From Hyphomicrobiales bacterium (GTDB lineage: Bacteria; Pseudomonadota; Alphaproteobacteria; Rhizobiales; Rhizobiaceae), in contig UBMI01000010.1 of NCBI GenBank assembly GCA_900466475.1, forward strand, positions 248,001 through 312,000: 64,000 nt of DNA. Direction: 5' to 3'. Under the pieces are notes generated by a model. The model saw only the letters and a program-made list of their open reading frames with translations, was not told where the DNA came from and made no database searches. Shown here piece after piece: positions 46,011 through 54,425 of the stretch. A program made the translations under genes and the position numbers. Positions within the stretch are counted from its first letter, which is position 1, and each line of letters begins with the position of its first letter.

Positions 46011-47396
46011 TCAGTCGACGAATTCGACCGTCACGCCGGGCTTGACCATCTTGGCAAGCTCCGTCGCATCCCAGTTCGTCAGGCGGATGCAGCCGTGGCT
46101 CTGGGTGCGGCCGATCCTGGAAGGGTCCGGAGTGCCGTGAATGCCATAGGTGGGCTTGGAAAGCGCCATCCAGACCGTACCAACCGGGCCATTCGGGCCT
46201 GGCGGAATGTCGAGGATCTTATCGTTGGCGCCCTGCTGGAAATTGATCTTCGGATTGTAGGTGTAGCCCGGATTGAAGGCGACACGCTCGACGGTCACGG
46301 TGCCTGACGGAGAAGGCGTGTCGGTGGAGCCGATCGAGGCCGGGTAGGCGGCAACAAGATTGCCGGCGTCGTCATAGGCAAAGACCTGCTTGCGGCCCTT
46401 ATCGGCGAGGATCTTTGAAACAGCGCCGGTCTTGTTCGCGCCGGGATTGACGACCTTGATGACTGTGCCCGGGATCGTGAAATCCGCGCCGGGGTTCATT
46501 TCCTTCAGGAAGTTCTCGTCCATGTGGAAGCGCTCGGCGAGCGCTTCGGTGACCGTGGTATAGGCAAGCGACGGCAGGAGTGCCTTCTGTGAATAATCTT
46601 CCGGTATCTGCGCCACATAGGGACCGGCCGCATCCGCATCCGTGATTGTATAGTTGACGACCGGCAGGCCGCCATTCATGCGCAGTTCTTCGAGGATCGC
46701 ATCCGTATTGTTCGGATCAAGCTTCGTGCCGGTCATCTGTTCATAGGCGTAGATCGCCTTGGTGACGTTGGAGCCCATGTGGCCGTCGATGACACCAGGA
46801 GAAACGCCGGCGCGATCCAGAAACACCTGAAGGGCGACGATCTCAGGCTTGGACTTGTCCTTGAGCGTGATCACAGGATCCTGTGGCGCCGCGCGCGGCT
46901 CGTCGGCCGGTGGAATCTGCTGGTCGGGCTCGACCGCTGCATAGTCATCCTGGCCCTGCGGATCGCCGGGATAGGCCTGATCGAGTGGCCGGCGCTCTAT
47001 GGAGGCGTCCTGCGGGATGGACCCCGTTACCGGGCCGCGCTCGGAATAGCGCGTATCGCCATAACGGTTGTCGTCGGAATAATAGGGGTCGTTATTGTAG
47101 GCGTCGTTATAGACTTCCCGATTGGTGCGCGGCGAATAGTAGCCGCGAGCACGCATCTCGGTCGCGACGATGTTGCCGTAGCGGTCGATCAGCACACGAT
47201 TGCCGCGATAGTCGTGGGCATAAACGAAGCCGCGGCCGGGCGGGACGTATTCGAGGATTTCGCCGGTCGGCGTCACCAGTACGATATCGCTTCTGTTGCG
47301 ACCGTATTGCTGCGCGTCGGCCTGCTGCGGCGTGAAGGCGGCGAGCGTCAAAAGTAGGGCCGAAAAGGAAAGGGCCGATTTCATAAAGCGATTCAC
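46011..47396 (-). CDS. L,D-transpeptidase with peptidoglycan-binding domain
   Basis: A 461-residue envelope protein with a Sec signal peptide (cleavage likely after ADA). A low-complexity Tyr/Asn/Asp-rich linker follows (about 80-150), then a PG_binding_1-type domain (PEIVALQVFLDRAGVSPGVIDGHMG) and a C-terminal YkuD catalytic domain. The active-site motif is HGTPDP...SHGCIRLTN, with the nucleophile Cys near residue 440. It forms 3-3 peptidoglycan cross-links or anchors proteins to peptidoglycan. Its stop lies 6 bp from the convergent regulator gene. Confidence 0.87.
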   Translation of the reverse strand: MNRFMKSALSFSALLLTLAAFTPQQADAQQYGRNRSDIVLVTPTGEILEYVPPGRGFVYAHDYRGNRVLIDRYGNIVATEMRARGYYSPRTNREVYNDAYNNDPYYSDDNRYGDTRYSERGPVTGSIPQDASIERRPLDQAYPGDPQGQDDYAAVEPDQQIPPADEPRAAPQDPVITLKDKSKPEIVALQVFLDRAGVSPGVIDGHMGSNVTKAIYAYEQMTGTKLDPNNTDAILEELRMNGGLPVVNYTITDADAAGPYVAQIPEDYSQKALLPSLAYTTVTEALAERFHMDENFLKEMNPGADFTIPGTVIKVVNPGANKTGAVSKILADKGRKQVFAYDDAGNLVAAYPASIGSTDTPSPSGTVTVERVAFNPGYTYNPKINFQQGANDKILDIPPGPNGPVGTVWMALSKPTYGIHGTPDPSRIGRTQSHGCIRLTNWDATELAKMVKPGVTVEFVD

Positions 47397-47651
47397 GTCT
47401 CACACCTCGATCAGTGGCTCGGCAGACACACACCTGCGAATTTTGACGCTAGTGTGGAATTTCTTAAGCCGTGCTGAACAAAAGATAAAAACAACGGTGT
47501 TTTGCGTTTACTCATAAACGCTTGCGCGAAGATGGCGTTCCCGTGAAGTCCATGGTTGCGGTGCTGCCGATCGCCGTTCCTATCCTTCATTGACTAGGGT
47601 GACGGCACCCCCTAACCCTACCGCAGCCAAGATTCCCGGGAGGACAAGCCG

Positions 47652-48488
47652 ATGATCGAATTTGCCGCCGCACGCGGACCGCGCCTGATGCTGGACGAAA
47701 GATCGGTGCTGGATATCGGCGGCTGCATCGTCGAGGGCATCGATATCGCGCCCAAGCGCGCCATCCCCGACGATGGCGATCCGCGAATCGACCATTCTCT
47801 GGAAGGCTTTCTCTTCACCTGCGGCCCCGATCACATTCGTCATCGCCAACCTGTTCCCGGGACGGACGGCAAGATCTATCCTCTGCACGGGTCTGCCTCC
47901 GGCCATGCGGCCAAAGTGCTGTGGACGAGGTTCGAAAATGGCAATGCCGAATGCCGCGCCGATATCGACATCATCACCGTCGAAGGCCTGCCTCAGCGCA
48001 TCGAGCGCCTGTGGCGGATCGACGGGGAAACGGGCGAGGTCTCGCTTGAGGATCGCGTCGTCAATACGAGCGACCAAAAGGTGCCGACCTTTCTGATGTA
48101 CCATATGAATATCGGCGGCAAATGGCTGGACGCGGGCACGCGGCTCGAGGGGAGGATGCTCGAAGGCGGCGGTTTTCCCTGGACCTTCGGCGAGGAGCCG
48201 GGCGGCATCTTCTGCGTCGAGGCTCCGGCAACGGAGGATGGTCTTGCCGAAGTCCGGCTCGGGCCGGTTGCCGCGATCGGCGGCAAGACGCTCAGGGTGC
48301 GCGTGCGCGCCGATACGCTGCCGCATCTGCAGATCTGGCGGAACCAGAAGGCGCCGGCTGATATTATCGGTATCGAGCCGGTGTCGCACCGCTGGGTGCT
48401 GCGCCATGAGCTGGAGGCAGCCGGTGAGTTCAACTGGCTGAAGCCGGGCGAAAGCCGCAGCTACGGCCTTCGTTTCGGCTTCGTCTAA
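47652..48488 (+). CDS. DUF4432 (aldose-1-epimerase-like) protein
   Basis: A 278-residue beta-rich protein of the galactose-mutarotase-like superfamily, DUF4432 type. Recognisable segments are GCIVEGIDIAPKRAI, the LEGFLFTCGPDHIRH loop, YPLHGSASGH and VPTFLMYHMNIGGKWLD, which hold His/Asp residues equivalent to mutarotase active-site positions. It probably binds a sugar; the reaction is unknown. GGGAGGA precedes the ATG. Confidence 0.75.
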   Translation: MIEFAAARGPRLMLDERSVLDIGGCIVEGIDIAPKRAIPDDGDPRIDHSLEGFLFTCGPDHIRHRQPVPGTDGKIYPLHGSASGHAAKVLWTRFENGNAECRADIDIITVEGLPQRIERLWRIDGETGEVSLEDRVVNTSDQKVPTFLMYHMNIGGKWLDAGTRLEGRMLEGGGFPWTFGEEPGGIFCVEAPATEDGLAEVRLGPVAAIGGKTLRVRVRADTLPHLQIWRNQKAPADIIGIEPVSHRWVLRHELEAAGEFNWLKPGESRSYGLRFGFV

Positions 48489-48588
48489 GCTTGCTAGCCT
48501 AATCCGGGGGCGTTCGGCGAAGACGTGTTGACGCCCAAGGGGACGCGTCGTAGACCTTCAGCCCACCATTTTAGAGGAGATTGAGACG

Positions 48589-48927
48589 ATGGATATCCGC
48601 CAGATCGACGATGAATACTCCGTTTCCGGCCAGATCACGGTTGACGAACTCGACCAGATCAAGGCACTCGGCTTCAAGTCCATCGTCTGCCATCGTCCGG
48701 ATGGCGAAAGCCCTGACCAGACGCCCTTTGCCGTCATCGAAGCCCGCGCCAAGGAAATCGGCCTGCAGATCACCCATGTGCCGGTCGGGCCGATGGGCGT
48801 GACTGAGGAGGCCGTGCAGGGCATGGTCGACGCGCTCGACGAATTCGAGCGGCCAATGCTCGGCTATTGCCGCTCCGGCGCACGCTCGACGGCGATCTAT
48901 CAGAAGACGCACCACATCCGCGCCTGA
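48589..48927 (+). CDS. TIGR01244 / DUF442 phosphatase- or rhodanese-like protein
   Basis: A 112-residue single domain. QIDDEYSVSGQITVDELDQIKALGFKSIVCHRPDGE is the family N-terminus, and the active loop YCRSGARS places a Cys at residue 94 and an Arg at 99, as in the sulfur-transferase/phosphatase-like DUF442 group. In some bacteria this domain is fused to a metallo-beta-lactamase (Blh). It stands alone here, with TAGAGGAG upstream. A terminator-like hairpin follows at once. Confidence 0.83.
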   Translation: MDIRQIDDEYSVSGQITVDELDQIKALGFKSIVCHRPDGESPDQTPFAVIEARAKEIGLQITHVPVGPMGVTEEAVQGMVDALDEFERPMLGYCRSGARSTAIYQKTHHIRA

Positions 48928-48951
48928 GCCGGTTTTACCCGAACCAGTCCT

Positions 48952-48979
48952 GCGCCGCGCTAACGCGGCGCTTTTATTT
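48952..48979 (+). terminator. Terminator between the TIGR01244 gene and ridA-like gene
   Basis: GCGCCGCG-CTAA-CGCGGCGC, an 8-bp perfect stem with a 4-nt loop, then TTTTATTTG. It ends just 18 bp before the next ATG, leaving little room for a promoter. Confidence 0.75.
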
Positions 48980-48997
48980 GATGAACAGGAGAACACG

Positions 48998-49342
48998 ATG
49001 AGCATCAAGCGTATCGACATCGGTGCCCGCATGAGCGGCGCCGTCATCCACGGCAACACCGTATACCTCGCAGGCCAGGTCGGCGAAGGCGAAAGCGTTG
49101 CCGATCAGTGCAAGTCTGCACTCGGCGAAGTCGACCGTCTGCTCGCCGCTTCCGGCAGCAACAAGTCGAAGATCCTGCAGACGATCATCTATCTCTCCGA
49201 TATCGCCTATTTCGCAGAGATGAACGCCGTTTGGGAAGGCTGGATCGACCCGGCAAACCCGCCGGCCCGTGCCACCAGCGAAGCCAAGCTGGCTGCGCCG
49301 AAGTACAAGGTTGAATTCATCGTCACGGCCGCTCTCGACTAA
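48998..49342 (+). CDS. RidA/YjgF-family protein
   Basis: A 114-residue trimeric-fold protein of the Rid family. R91 in PPARATSEAKL and E106 in VEFIV match the imine/enamine-deaminase catalytic positions. It removes reactive 2-aminoacrylate-type intermediates. CAGGAG precedes the ATG. Upstream is a terminator hairpin, so expression may depend on read-through or a promoter within the previous gene. Confidence 0.87.
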   Translation: MSIKRIDIGARMSGAVIHGNTVYLAGQVGEGESVADQCKSALGEVDRLLAASGSNKSKILQTIIYLSDIAYFAEMNAVWEGWIDPANPPARATSEAKLAAPKYKVEFIVTAALD

Positions 49343-49364
49343 GAGCGCTGCAGAGCGATAGATC

Positions 49365-49416
49365 AAAGCCGGTAGGGTGTGAACCAGGATAGGTTCACGA
49401 ACTTACCGGCTTTTTG
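49365..49416. terminator. Bidirectional terminator of ridA and the ThDP gene
   Basis: AAAGCCGGTA pairs with TACCGGCTTT, and GTGAACC/GGTTCAC forms a second stem inside. The plus strand continues TTTTTG. It overlaps the end of the convergent ThDP gene by about 14 bp. Confidence 0.75.
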
Positions 49417-51061
49417 TTTGGGCGATTTCCGAGAGCGTGCGCGTCGGCGTAATAGCTTCCGGATCGAGCTTGACCTCGATGATCGCCGGCTTGCCGCTGT
49501 CGCGCGCGCGTTCGAAAGCCGGCGCGAAATCCTCCGTTTTTTCCACCGTCTCGCCGTGACCACCATAGGCGCGGGCAAGGGCTGCAAAGTCCGGATTGGT
49601 GAGGTCGGTGGCGCTGACGCGGCCGGGATATTCCCGCTCCTGGTGCATGCGGATCGTGCCGTAGATGCCGTTATTGACCACGACCGTGATGATCGGCAGG
49701 CCGTAGCGCACGGCGGTCGCAAATTCCTGTCCGTGCATCAGGAAGCAGCCGTCGCCGGCAAAGCAGATGACGTCCCTGTCGGGGAAGAGCTGTTTGGCAG
49801 CGACTGCTGCCGGCAGGCCGTAACCCATGGAGCCTGAGGTCGGGGCCGCCTGTGTATTGAAACGGCGGAAGCGATGGAAGCGGTGCACCCAGGTGGCGTA
49901 ATTGCCGGCGCCGTTGGTGAAGATCGTGTCTGGCCCGGTATTGGCCTCCAACCATTCCATGATCGGCCCCATATGAACGGCGCCCGGACCTGTCGCCGGC
50001 GGCTTGGACCATGAGAGATAGGCCTGGTGCATGCGCTCGGTGCGTTCGACCCAGCGCGGCTCGGCAGGAGCTTCGAGATCGGCGAGTGCAGCGATGAAAT
50101 CGGCGGGGCTGGCGCAGATCGCGAGATCGGGGCGATAGACGCGGCCAAGCTCCGACGGATCCGGATGGATGTGGACGAGCGATTGCGCCGGGTAGGGGAT
50201 ATCGATGAGCGTATAACCCGAAGAGGGCATTTCCGACATGCGGCCACCGAGCAGGATCAGGAGGTCGCTCTCCTTGATCTCCTTTGCCAGCGCCGGATTG
50301 ATGCCGATGCCGACATCGCCGGCGTAGCAGGGATGCAGGTGATCGAACAGCATCTGCCGGCGGAAGGAGCAGCCGACCGGCAGGCGGAAGCGCTCGGCAA
50401 AGGTCTGGAAATCGGCGACCGCATCAGCATCCCAGCGGGTGCCGCCAAGGATGGCTATCGGCCGCTCGGCCTTCAGCAGGCGCAGATAGAGATCGTCGAT
50501 CTGGCTGCGGCCGGGATGGGCTTCGACGCGCGCGTAGCGCCTTGCTTTCGGGGCCTCGACCTCGTCGCGCAACATATCTTCAGGAAGGGTCAGCACGACC
50601 GGACCCGGACGACCTGATGTTGCGATCGCGAAGGCGCGGGTGACGAATTCCGGGATGCGGGCGGCATCATCGATCTCGCCGACCCATTTGGCGAATTCGG
50701 TGAAGGCGCGACGGAATTCGACCTCCTGGAAAGCTTCGCGCTCGCGCGCCTCCCGCTGGACCTGGCCGATGAAGAGGATCATCGGGATAGAATCCTGCCT
50801 TGCAATATGCAGACCGGCAGAGGCATTGGTCGCACCGGGGCCGCGGGTGACCATGCAGATGCCGGGCTCGCCAGTCAGTCGGCCCCAGCAATCCGCCATC
50901 ATCGCCGCCCCGCCTTCCTGGCGGCAGACGATCACGTCGATATCGCTGTCGTGCAGCGCATCGAGCACCGCGAGAAAGCTTTCCCCGGGCACGCAGGAGA
51001 GGCGCTTGACGCCGTTTGTCTTCAGCGCCTCGACGACCAATTGTCCGCCTGTCCTCTTCAT
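49403..51061 (-). CDS. Thiamine-diphosphate-dependent enzyme (acetolactate synthase-like)
   Basis: A 552-residue ThDP enzyme of the IlvB/decarboxylase superfamily. The N-terminal domain has the catalytic glutamate in VCRQEGGAAMMA (about residue 49). The ThDP-Mg motif is GDGCFLMHGQEFATAVRYGLPIITVVVNN. The last part gives PAIIEVKLDPEAITP. No regulatory small-subunit gene adjoins, so it is probably not the biosynthetic acetolactate synthase. It is the last gene in an operon with a CaiB-type CoA transferase, a DMT carrier and a hydrolase, and is preceded by a chain of hexapeptide ORFs. Confidence 0.82.
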   Translation of the reverse strand: MKRTGGQLVVEALKTNGVKRLSCVPGESFLAVLDALHDSDIDVIVCRQEGGAAMMADCWGRLTGEPGICMVTRGPGATNASAGLHIARQDSIPMILFIGQVQREAREREAFQEVEFRRAFTEFAKWVGEIDDAARIPEFVTRAFAIATSGRPGPVVLTLPEDMLRDEVEAPKARRYARVEAHPGRSQIDDLYLRLLKAERPIAILGGTRWDADAVADFQTFAERFRLPVGCSFRRQMLFDHLHPCYAGDVGIGINPALAKEIKESDLLILLGGRMSEMPSSGYTLIDIPYPAQSLVHIHPDPSELGRVYRPDLAICASPADFIAALADLEAPAEPRWVERTERMHQAYLSWSKPPATGPGAVHMGPIMEWLEANTGPDTIFTNGAGNYATWVHRFHRFRRFNTQAAPTSGSMGYGLPAAVAAKQLFPDRDVICFAGDGCFLMHGQEFATAVRYGLPIITVVVNNGIYGTIRMHQEREYPGRVSATDLTNPDFAALARAYGGHGETVEKTEDFAPAFERARDSGKPAIIEVKLDPEAITPTRTLSEIAQTKSR

Positions 51062-51071
51062 GGCCTCTTCC

Positions 51072-51116
51072 TCCTCATGGCCCCATTCTCCTCATGGCCC
51101 CATTTTCCTCATGGCG
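51072..51116. repeat. 17-bp tandem repeat carrying coupled stop-start sites
   Basis: The unit TCCTCATGGCCCCATTC repeats 2.6 times. Read on the minus strand each unit holds an ATGAGGA stop-start-ribosome site. It gives three mini-ORFs of six codons (MRKMGP 51112-51092, MRRMGP 51095-51075, MRRKRP 51078-51058), each ending in a TGA that overlaps the next ATG. The chain runs from the CaiB stop (51111-51109) to the ThDP start (51061). Confidence 0.8.
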
Positions 51117-52308
51117 ATGTCTTCCTCTCCCATTGCAGAAGTTCGGCCAGGATCTCTTCATTGTGCTCGCCGAGCCGCGGGCTAGGCCGTTCGTAACGCA
51201 GTGGCGTTTCCGACAGAACGACCGGCGTGCGTACACCCGGGATCACCGTGCCTGCGGCATCGGGCAGATCGATGCGCAGGCCGCGCGCGGCAATCTGGGG
51301 ATCGGCGAACATTTCTTCGATCGTGTTGATGGCGCCTGCCGGAACGGCATTGTCTTCGCAAGCTTTCAGGAGATCGGCTTTTTGCCATTTCAGCGTTTCG
51401 GTCGAGACAATCCGGCGCACCGCGTCCCTGTTGGCAACGCGTGCCTTGTTTGTCGCGAAATTCTCGTCATCGCCGATGACGAGGCCGAGGATGGTGCAAA
51501 GCCGGCGGAACTGACCGTCATTGCCGACGGCAAGGATGAGATAGCCGTCAGTCGTCGGCACGACTTCATAGGGCGAGATATTCGGGTGGGCGTTGCCGAG
51601 CCGCACGGGCGCGCGGCCGGAGACCAGGTAATTCATGTTCTGGTTGGCAAGCACTGCCGATTGTACATCGAGCAGCGCCATGTCGATCAGCTGGCCTTCG
51701 CCCGTCTTCAGCGCATGGATGAGGGCGGCTTCGATCGCCGAGACTGCATAGATGCCGGTGAAGATATCGGCGATTGCCACACCCGCCTTCATTGGCTGGC
51801 CATCCCGCTCGCCGGTGATCGACATGAAGCCTGACATGCCCTGAACGATATAATCGTAGCCGGCGAGATTGGCATAGGGGCCGGTCTGGCCGAAGCCGGT
51901 GATGGAGCAGTAGACGAGACGGGGATTGATCGCTCTCAGGCTGTCATAGTCGAGACCATATTTGACGAGGCCACCGAGCTTGAAATTCTCGATCAGCACA
52001 TCGGCGGTGGCGACGAGGCGGCGCACCAGCGACTGGCCTTCCTCGCTCTTGAGATCGGCGGTGATGGATCGCTTGCCGCGATTGGTGGAATGGTAATAGG
52101 CGGCCGAGAGATTCTCGCCATCCGCTCCTTCGACGAAGGGCGGCCCCCAATGCCTGGTGTCATCACCGCCGTCGGGGTTTTCCACCTTGATCACGTCGGC
52201 GCCGAGATCAGCCAGCATCTGCCCTGCCCAGGGGCCGGCAAGCACGCGTGCGAGCTCGATGACCCGGATGCCCGCAAGCGGCGGCTTCTTCTTTTCGTCC
52301 TGCGTCAT
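51109..52308 (-). CDS. CaiB/BaiF-family (type III) CoA transferase
   Basis: A 399-residue type III CoA transferase. The N-terminus GIRVIELARVLAGPWAGQMLADLGADVIKVENPDGGD is the family signature, and the catalytic Asp is expected in the family position around residue 170 (MALLDVQSAVLANQN). It moves CoA between carboxylic acids. GGGAGGA precedes the ATG at 52308. It lies between the DMT carrier and the ThDP enzyme, a combination reminiscent of oxalate-type formyl-CoA transferase/decarboxylase pairs, though the ThDP enzyme does not look like oxalyl-CoA decarboxylase. Confidence 0.87.
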   Translation of the reverse strand: MTQDEKKKPPLAGIRVIELARVLAGPWAGQMLADLGADVIKVENPDGGDDTRHWGPPFVEGADGENLSAAYYHSTNRGKRSITADLKSEEGQSLVRRLVATADVLIENFKLGGLVKYGLDYDSLRAINPRLVYCSITGFGQTGPYANLAGYDYIVQGMSGFMSITGERDGQPMKAGVAIADIFTGIYAVSAIEAALIHALKTGEGQLIDMALLDVQSAVLANQNMNYLVSGRAPVRLGNAHPNISPYEVVPTTDGYLILAVGNDGQFRRLCTILGLVIGDDENFATNKARVANRDAVRRIVSTETLKWQKADLLKACEDNAVPAGAINTIEEMFADPQIAARGLRIDLPDAAGTVIPGVRTPVVLSETPLRYERPSPRLGEHNEEILAELLQWERKTSP

Positions 52309-52353
52309 GTTCCTCCCAGTTTCCTCCCGGGCTTCTCCCATGGCTGTCGGATT

Positions 52354-53310
52354 TCAGGGCGCCCGCGTTGCCTCAGATGTATCGGATACGGGTTTGGAAG
52401 CAAAGCGTCGCTCCCGCCAGATGATGTAGAGGCCCGACGCGATGACGATGAGGATGCCGAGCCATTTCAGTGCATCCGGGAAATCGCCGAAGACCAGCCA
52501 GGCAAAGGCGGTAGCCGAAACGATTTCCAGATATTGCAGCGGCGCCAGCGTCGAAGCCGGTGCGGCGCGATAGGCATAGGCGGCGAGGATGCCGGTGATG
52601 GCGGCGGCGATGCCCGTACCCAGCAGGTAGCCGAAGGCGGGGAGATCGGGCATGGTGGTGTCGATGATGTCAGAACCGCTGCCATAACCGAAGAAGAGGA
52701 TGACGGCGCAGAAGAAGATGCCCCAGAGGCCGGTCTGGAACTGCATGGCCCAGGGATCTTCCCGGTGCGAGAGCACGCGTGTCATCAGCGCGAAGACGGC
52801 GATACAGAAGGCGCTGACAACAGGAAGAAGCGCGATATAGCCGACCTCTTCGAAGCTCGGCTGGATGATCAGCATGGCGCCGAGGAAGCCGACGGCGCAG
52901 GCGCTGTAGCGGCGCCAGCCGATGGTCTCCTTCAGGAAGATGCTGCCGAGGATCGTCAGAATGATCGGCTCGACGAAGAAGATGGCGATCGCATCGGCAA
53001 CCGCCATGACCTTCAGTGTCGTGACGAAGCTTATCATCGACGTCGTGACCATGGCGCCGCGGATTGCATGATACCAGCTCTGCTTCAGCGAGAACTGGAT
53101 CTTGGCGCCGCGCAGAAAGACGATGGGCAGCATGGTGAGCGACTGGATGACAAAGCGGAAGGCAGCGACCTCGGTGGACGAGATCGTTGCCGTTGCGAGC
53201 TTCGAGAAGATGTCGATCAGCGGCGAAATCAGCACCGAGAGCAGCATGAAAAGCAGGCCGAAGGTCACTTCGGAGGAGGCGTGATGGTGGGTATGGCTCG
53301 GGCTTGTCAT
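52354..53310 (-). CDS. DMT-superfamily (EamA) transporter
   Basis: A 318-residue carrier with ten membrane segments in two EamA halves (SVLISPLIDIFSKLATA..., then GYIALLPVVSAFCIAVFALMTRVL). A His-rich N-terminal tail (MTSPSHTHHHASS) is unusual and may bind metal or simply be cytoplasmic. It starts 1 bp after the stop of the hydrolase gene, so translation is coupled. Substrate is unknown. Confidence 0.83.
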   Translation of the reverse strand: MTSPSHTHHHASSEVTFGLLFMLLSVLISPLIDIFSKLATATISSTEVAAFRFVIQSLTMLPIVFLRGAKIQFSLKQSWYHAIRGAMVTTSMISFVTTLKVMAVADAIAIFFVEPIILTILGSIFLKETIGWRRYSACAVGFLGAMLIIQPSFEEVGYIALLPVVSAFCIAVFALMTRVLSHREDPWAMQFQTGLWGIFFCAVILFFGYGSGSDIIDTTMPDLPAFGYLLGTGIAAAITGILAAYAYRAAPASTLAPLQYLEIVSATAFAWLVFGDFPDALKWLGILIVIASGLYIIWRERRFASKPVSDTSEATRAP

Positions 53311-53311
53311 C

Positions 53312-54256
53312 TCAGTCCTTTCGCTCCGGACCGTTGCGGATCGCCTCGTCGCACCAGTCGGCCAAATCCGCTATTGCCGCGCCGGCGCCGATTTCGTTCA
53401 GCGTCTCATGCCGCATGTCCTGATATATCTCAGTGCTGATACGGGAGAAGCCCTGGCTTTTCAAACGCTTTGACAGCCAGAGCACGGCTTTTCCATTGTT
53501 GGTTGCCGGGTCCTTTCCACCGCCGACCAGGTGGATCGGTAAGTCCTTCGGCAGTCTGGCGAGTTGTTCCATCTCGATGCCGCGGAAGGTGATGGCGAAG
53601 ACGTCCAACCACAGCGATACCGAAGCATCGAAACCGCAAAGCGGATCGGCGATATAGGCATCGACCTCGACCGGATCGCGCGACAGCCAGTCGAACTCCG
53701 TCCGATGATTGGGGACGGACTTGCCCCAGGCGGAAAATGTCAACCTTGGCAGCATGTCACTCGGCACGTCGGAGCCCTTCAGCGCGCGCTCGGCAAGCAG
53801 GATCGCCTGCGCGGCGCGGCCGGAAAGGCCAACGGCGAAATTCGAATTCCAGATGGCGACGGCGGCGAAACGGCCGGCAAGATCGGCTGCGGCATTGAGT
53901 GCGATCAGGCCGCCCATCGAGTGACCGAACAGAATGACGGGCAGGCCGGGGTGACGGCCCGTGGCGAAGCTGTGCACGGCGGCGATATCGCTGACGACGT
54001 GTTCGATGCCGTTGCGTCTCGCGAAGCGGCCGAGCGGCGCATCGGATGCGGTTGTCTCGCCATGGCCGCGATGGTCATGCGCATAAACGTGGTAGCCTCT
54101 TGCCGCCATGGCCACGGCAAAGCGCCGGTAGCGACGCGAATGTTCGGCAAGCCCGTGTGAAATCATCAGGATAGCCTGCACTCGTCCTTCTGCGGGCTGG
54201 TAGTGACAGGCAAGCGAAGCCCCGGCGTTTTGAAGCCGCAATGTCTCGGAAAACAT
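53312..54256 (-). CDS. Alpha/beta hydrolase, monoacylglycerol-lipase-like
   Basis: A 314-residue serine hydrolase (S33/Hydrolase_4 type). The motifs are ISHGLAEHSRRYRRF (oxyanion), the nucleophile elbow GHSMGG with Ser near residue 113, an Asp in VGGGKDPATNN and the terminal catalytic His in DMRHETLNEI. No signal peptide. GGGAGGA precedes the ATG. It heads a four-gene operon (hydrolase, DMT, CaiB, ThDP enzyme) and is likely to release an acid or alcohol for that pathway. Confidence 0.85.
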   Translation of the reverse strand: MFSETLRLQNAGASLACHYQPAEGRVQAILMISHGLAEHSRRYRRFAVAMAARGYHVYAHDHRGHGETTASDAPLGRFARRNGIEHVVSDIAAVHSFATGRHPGLPVILFGHSMGGLIALNAAADLAGRFAAVAIWNSNFAVGLSGRAAQAILLAERALKGSDVPSDMLPRLTFSAWGKSVPNHRTEFDWLSRDPVEVDAYIADPLCGFDASVSLWLDVFAITFRGIEMEQLARLPKDLPIHLVGGGKDPATNNGKAVLWLSKRLKSQGFSRISTEIYQDMRHETLNEIGAGAAIADLADWCDEAIRNGPERKD

Positions 54257-54425
54257 GCATTCCTCCCAGGCCCAAAAGACCAGATATCAAGGCAAATGCA
54301 ATATTGCGGCGTCGCTCATACACGAGAAAGCGTGCTTCCTGCTGCGATTCAGGGTTGCGCAAGTCACGGCTTCGTGCTTGTTTGTTCTTGTATTGTTCTT
54401 TGTCGGAACTATTTCGGGGCTAATA

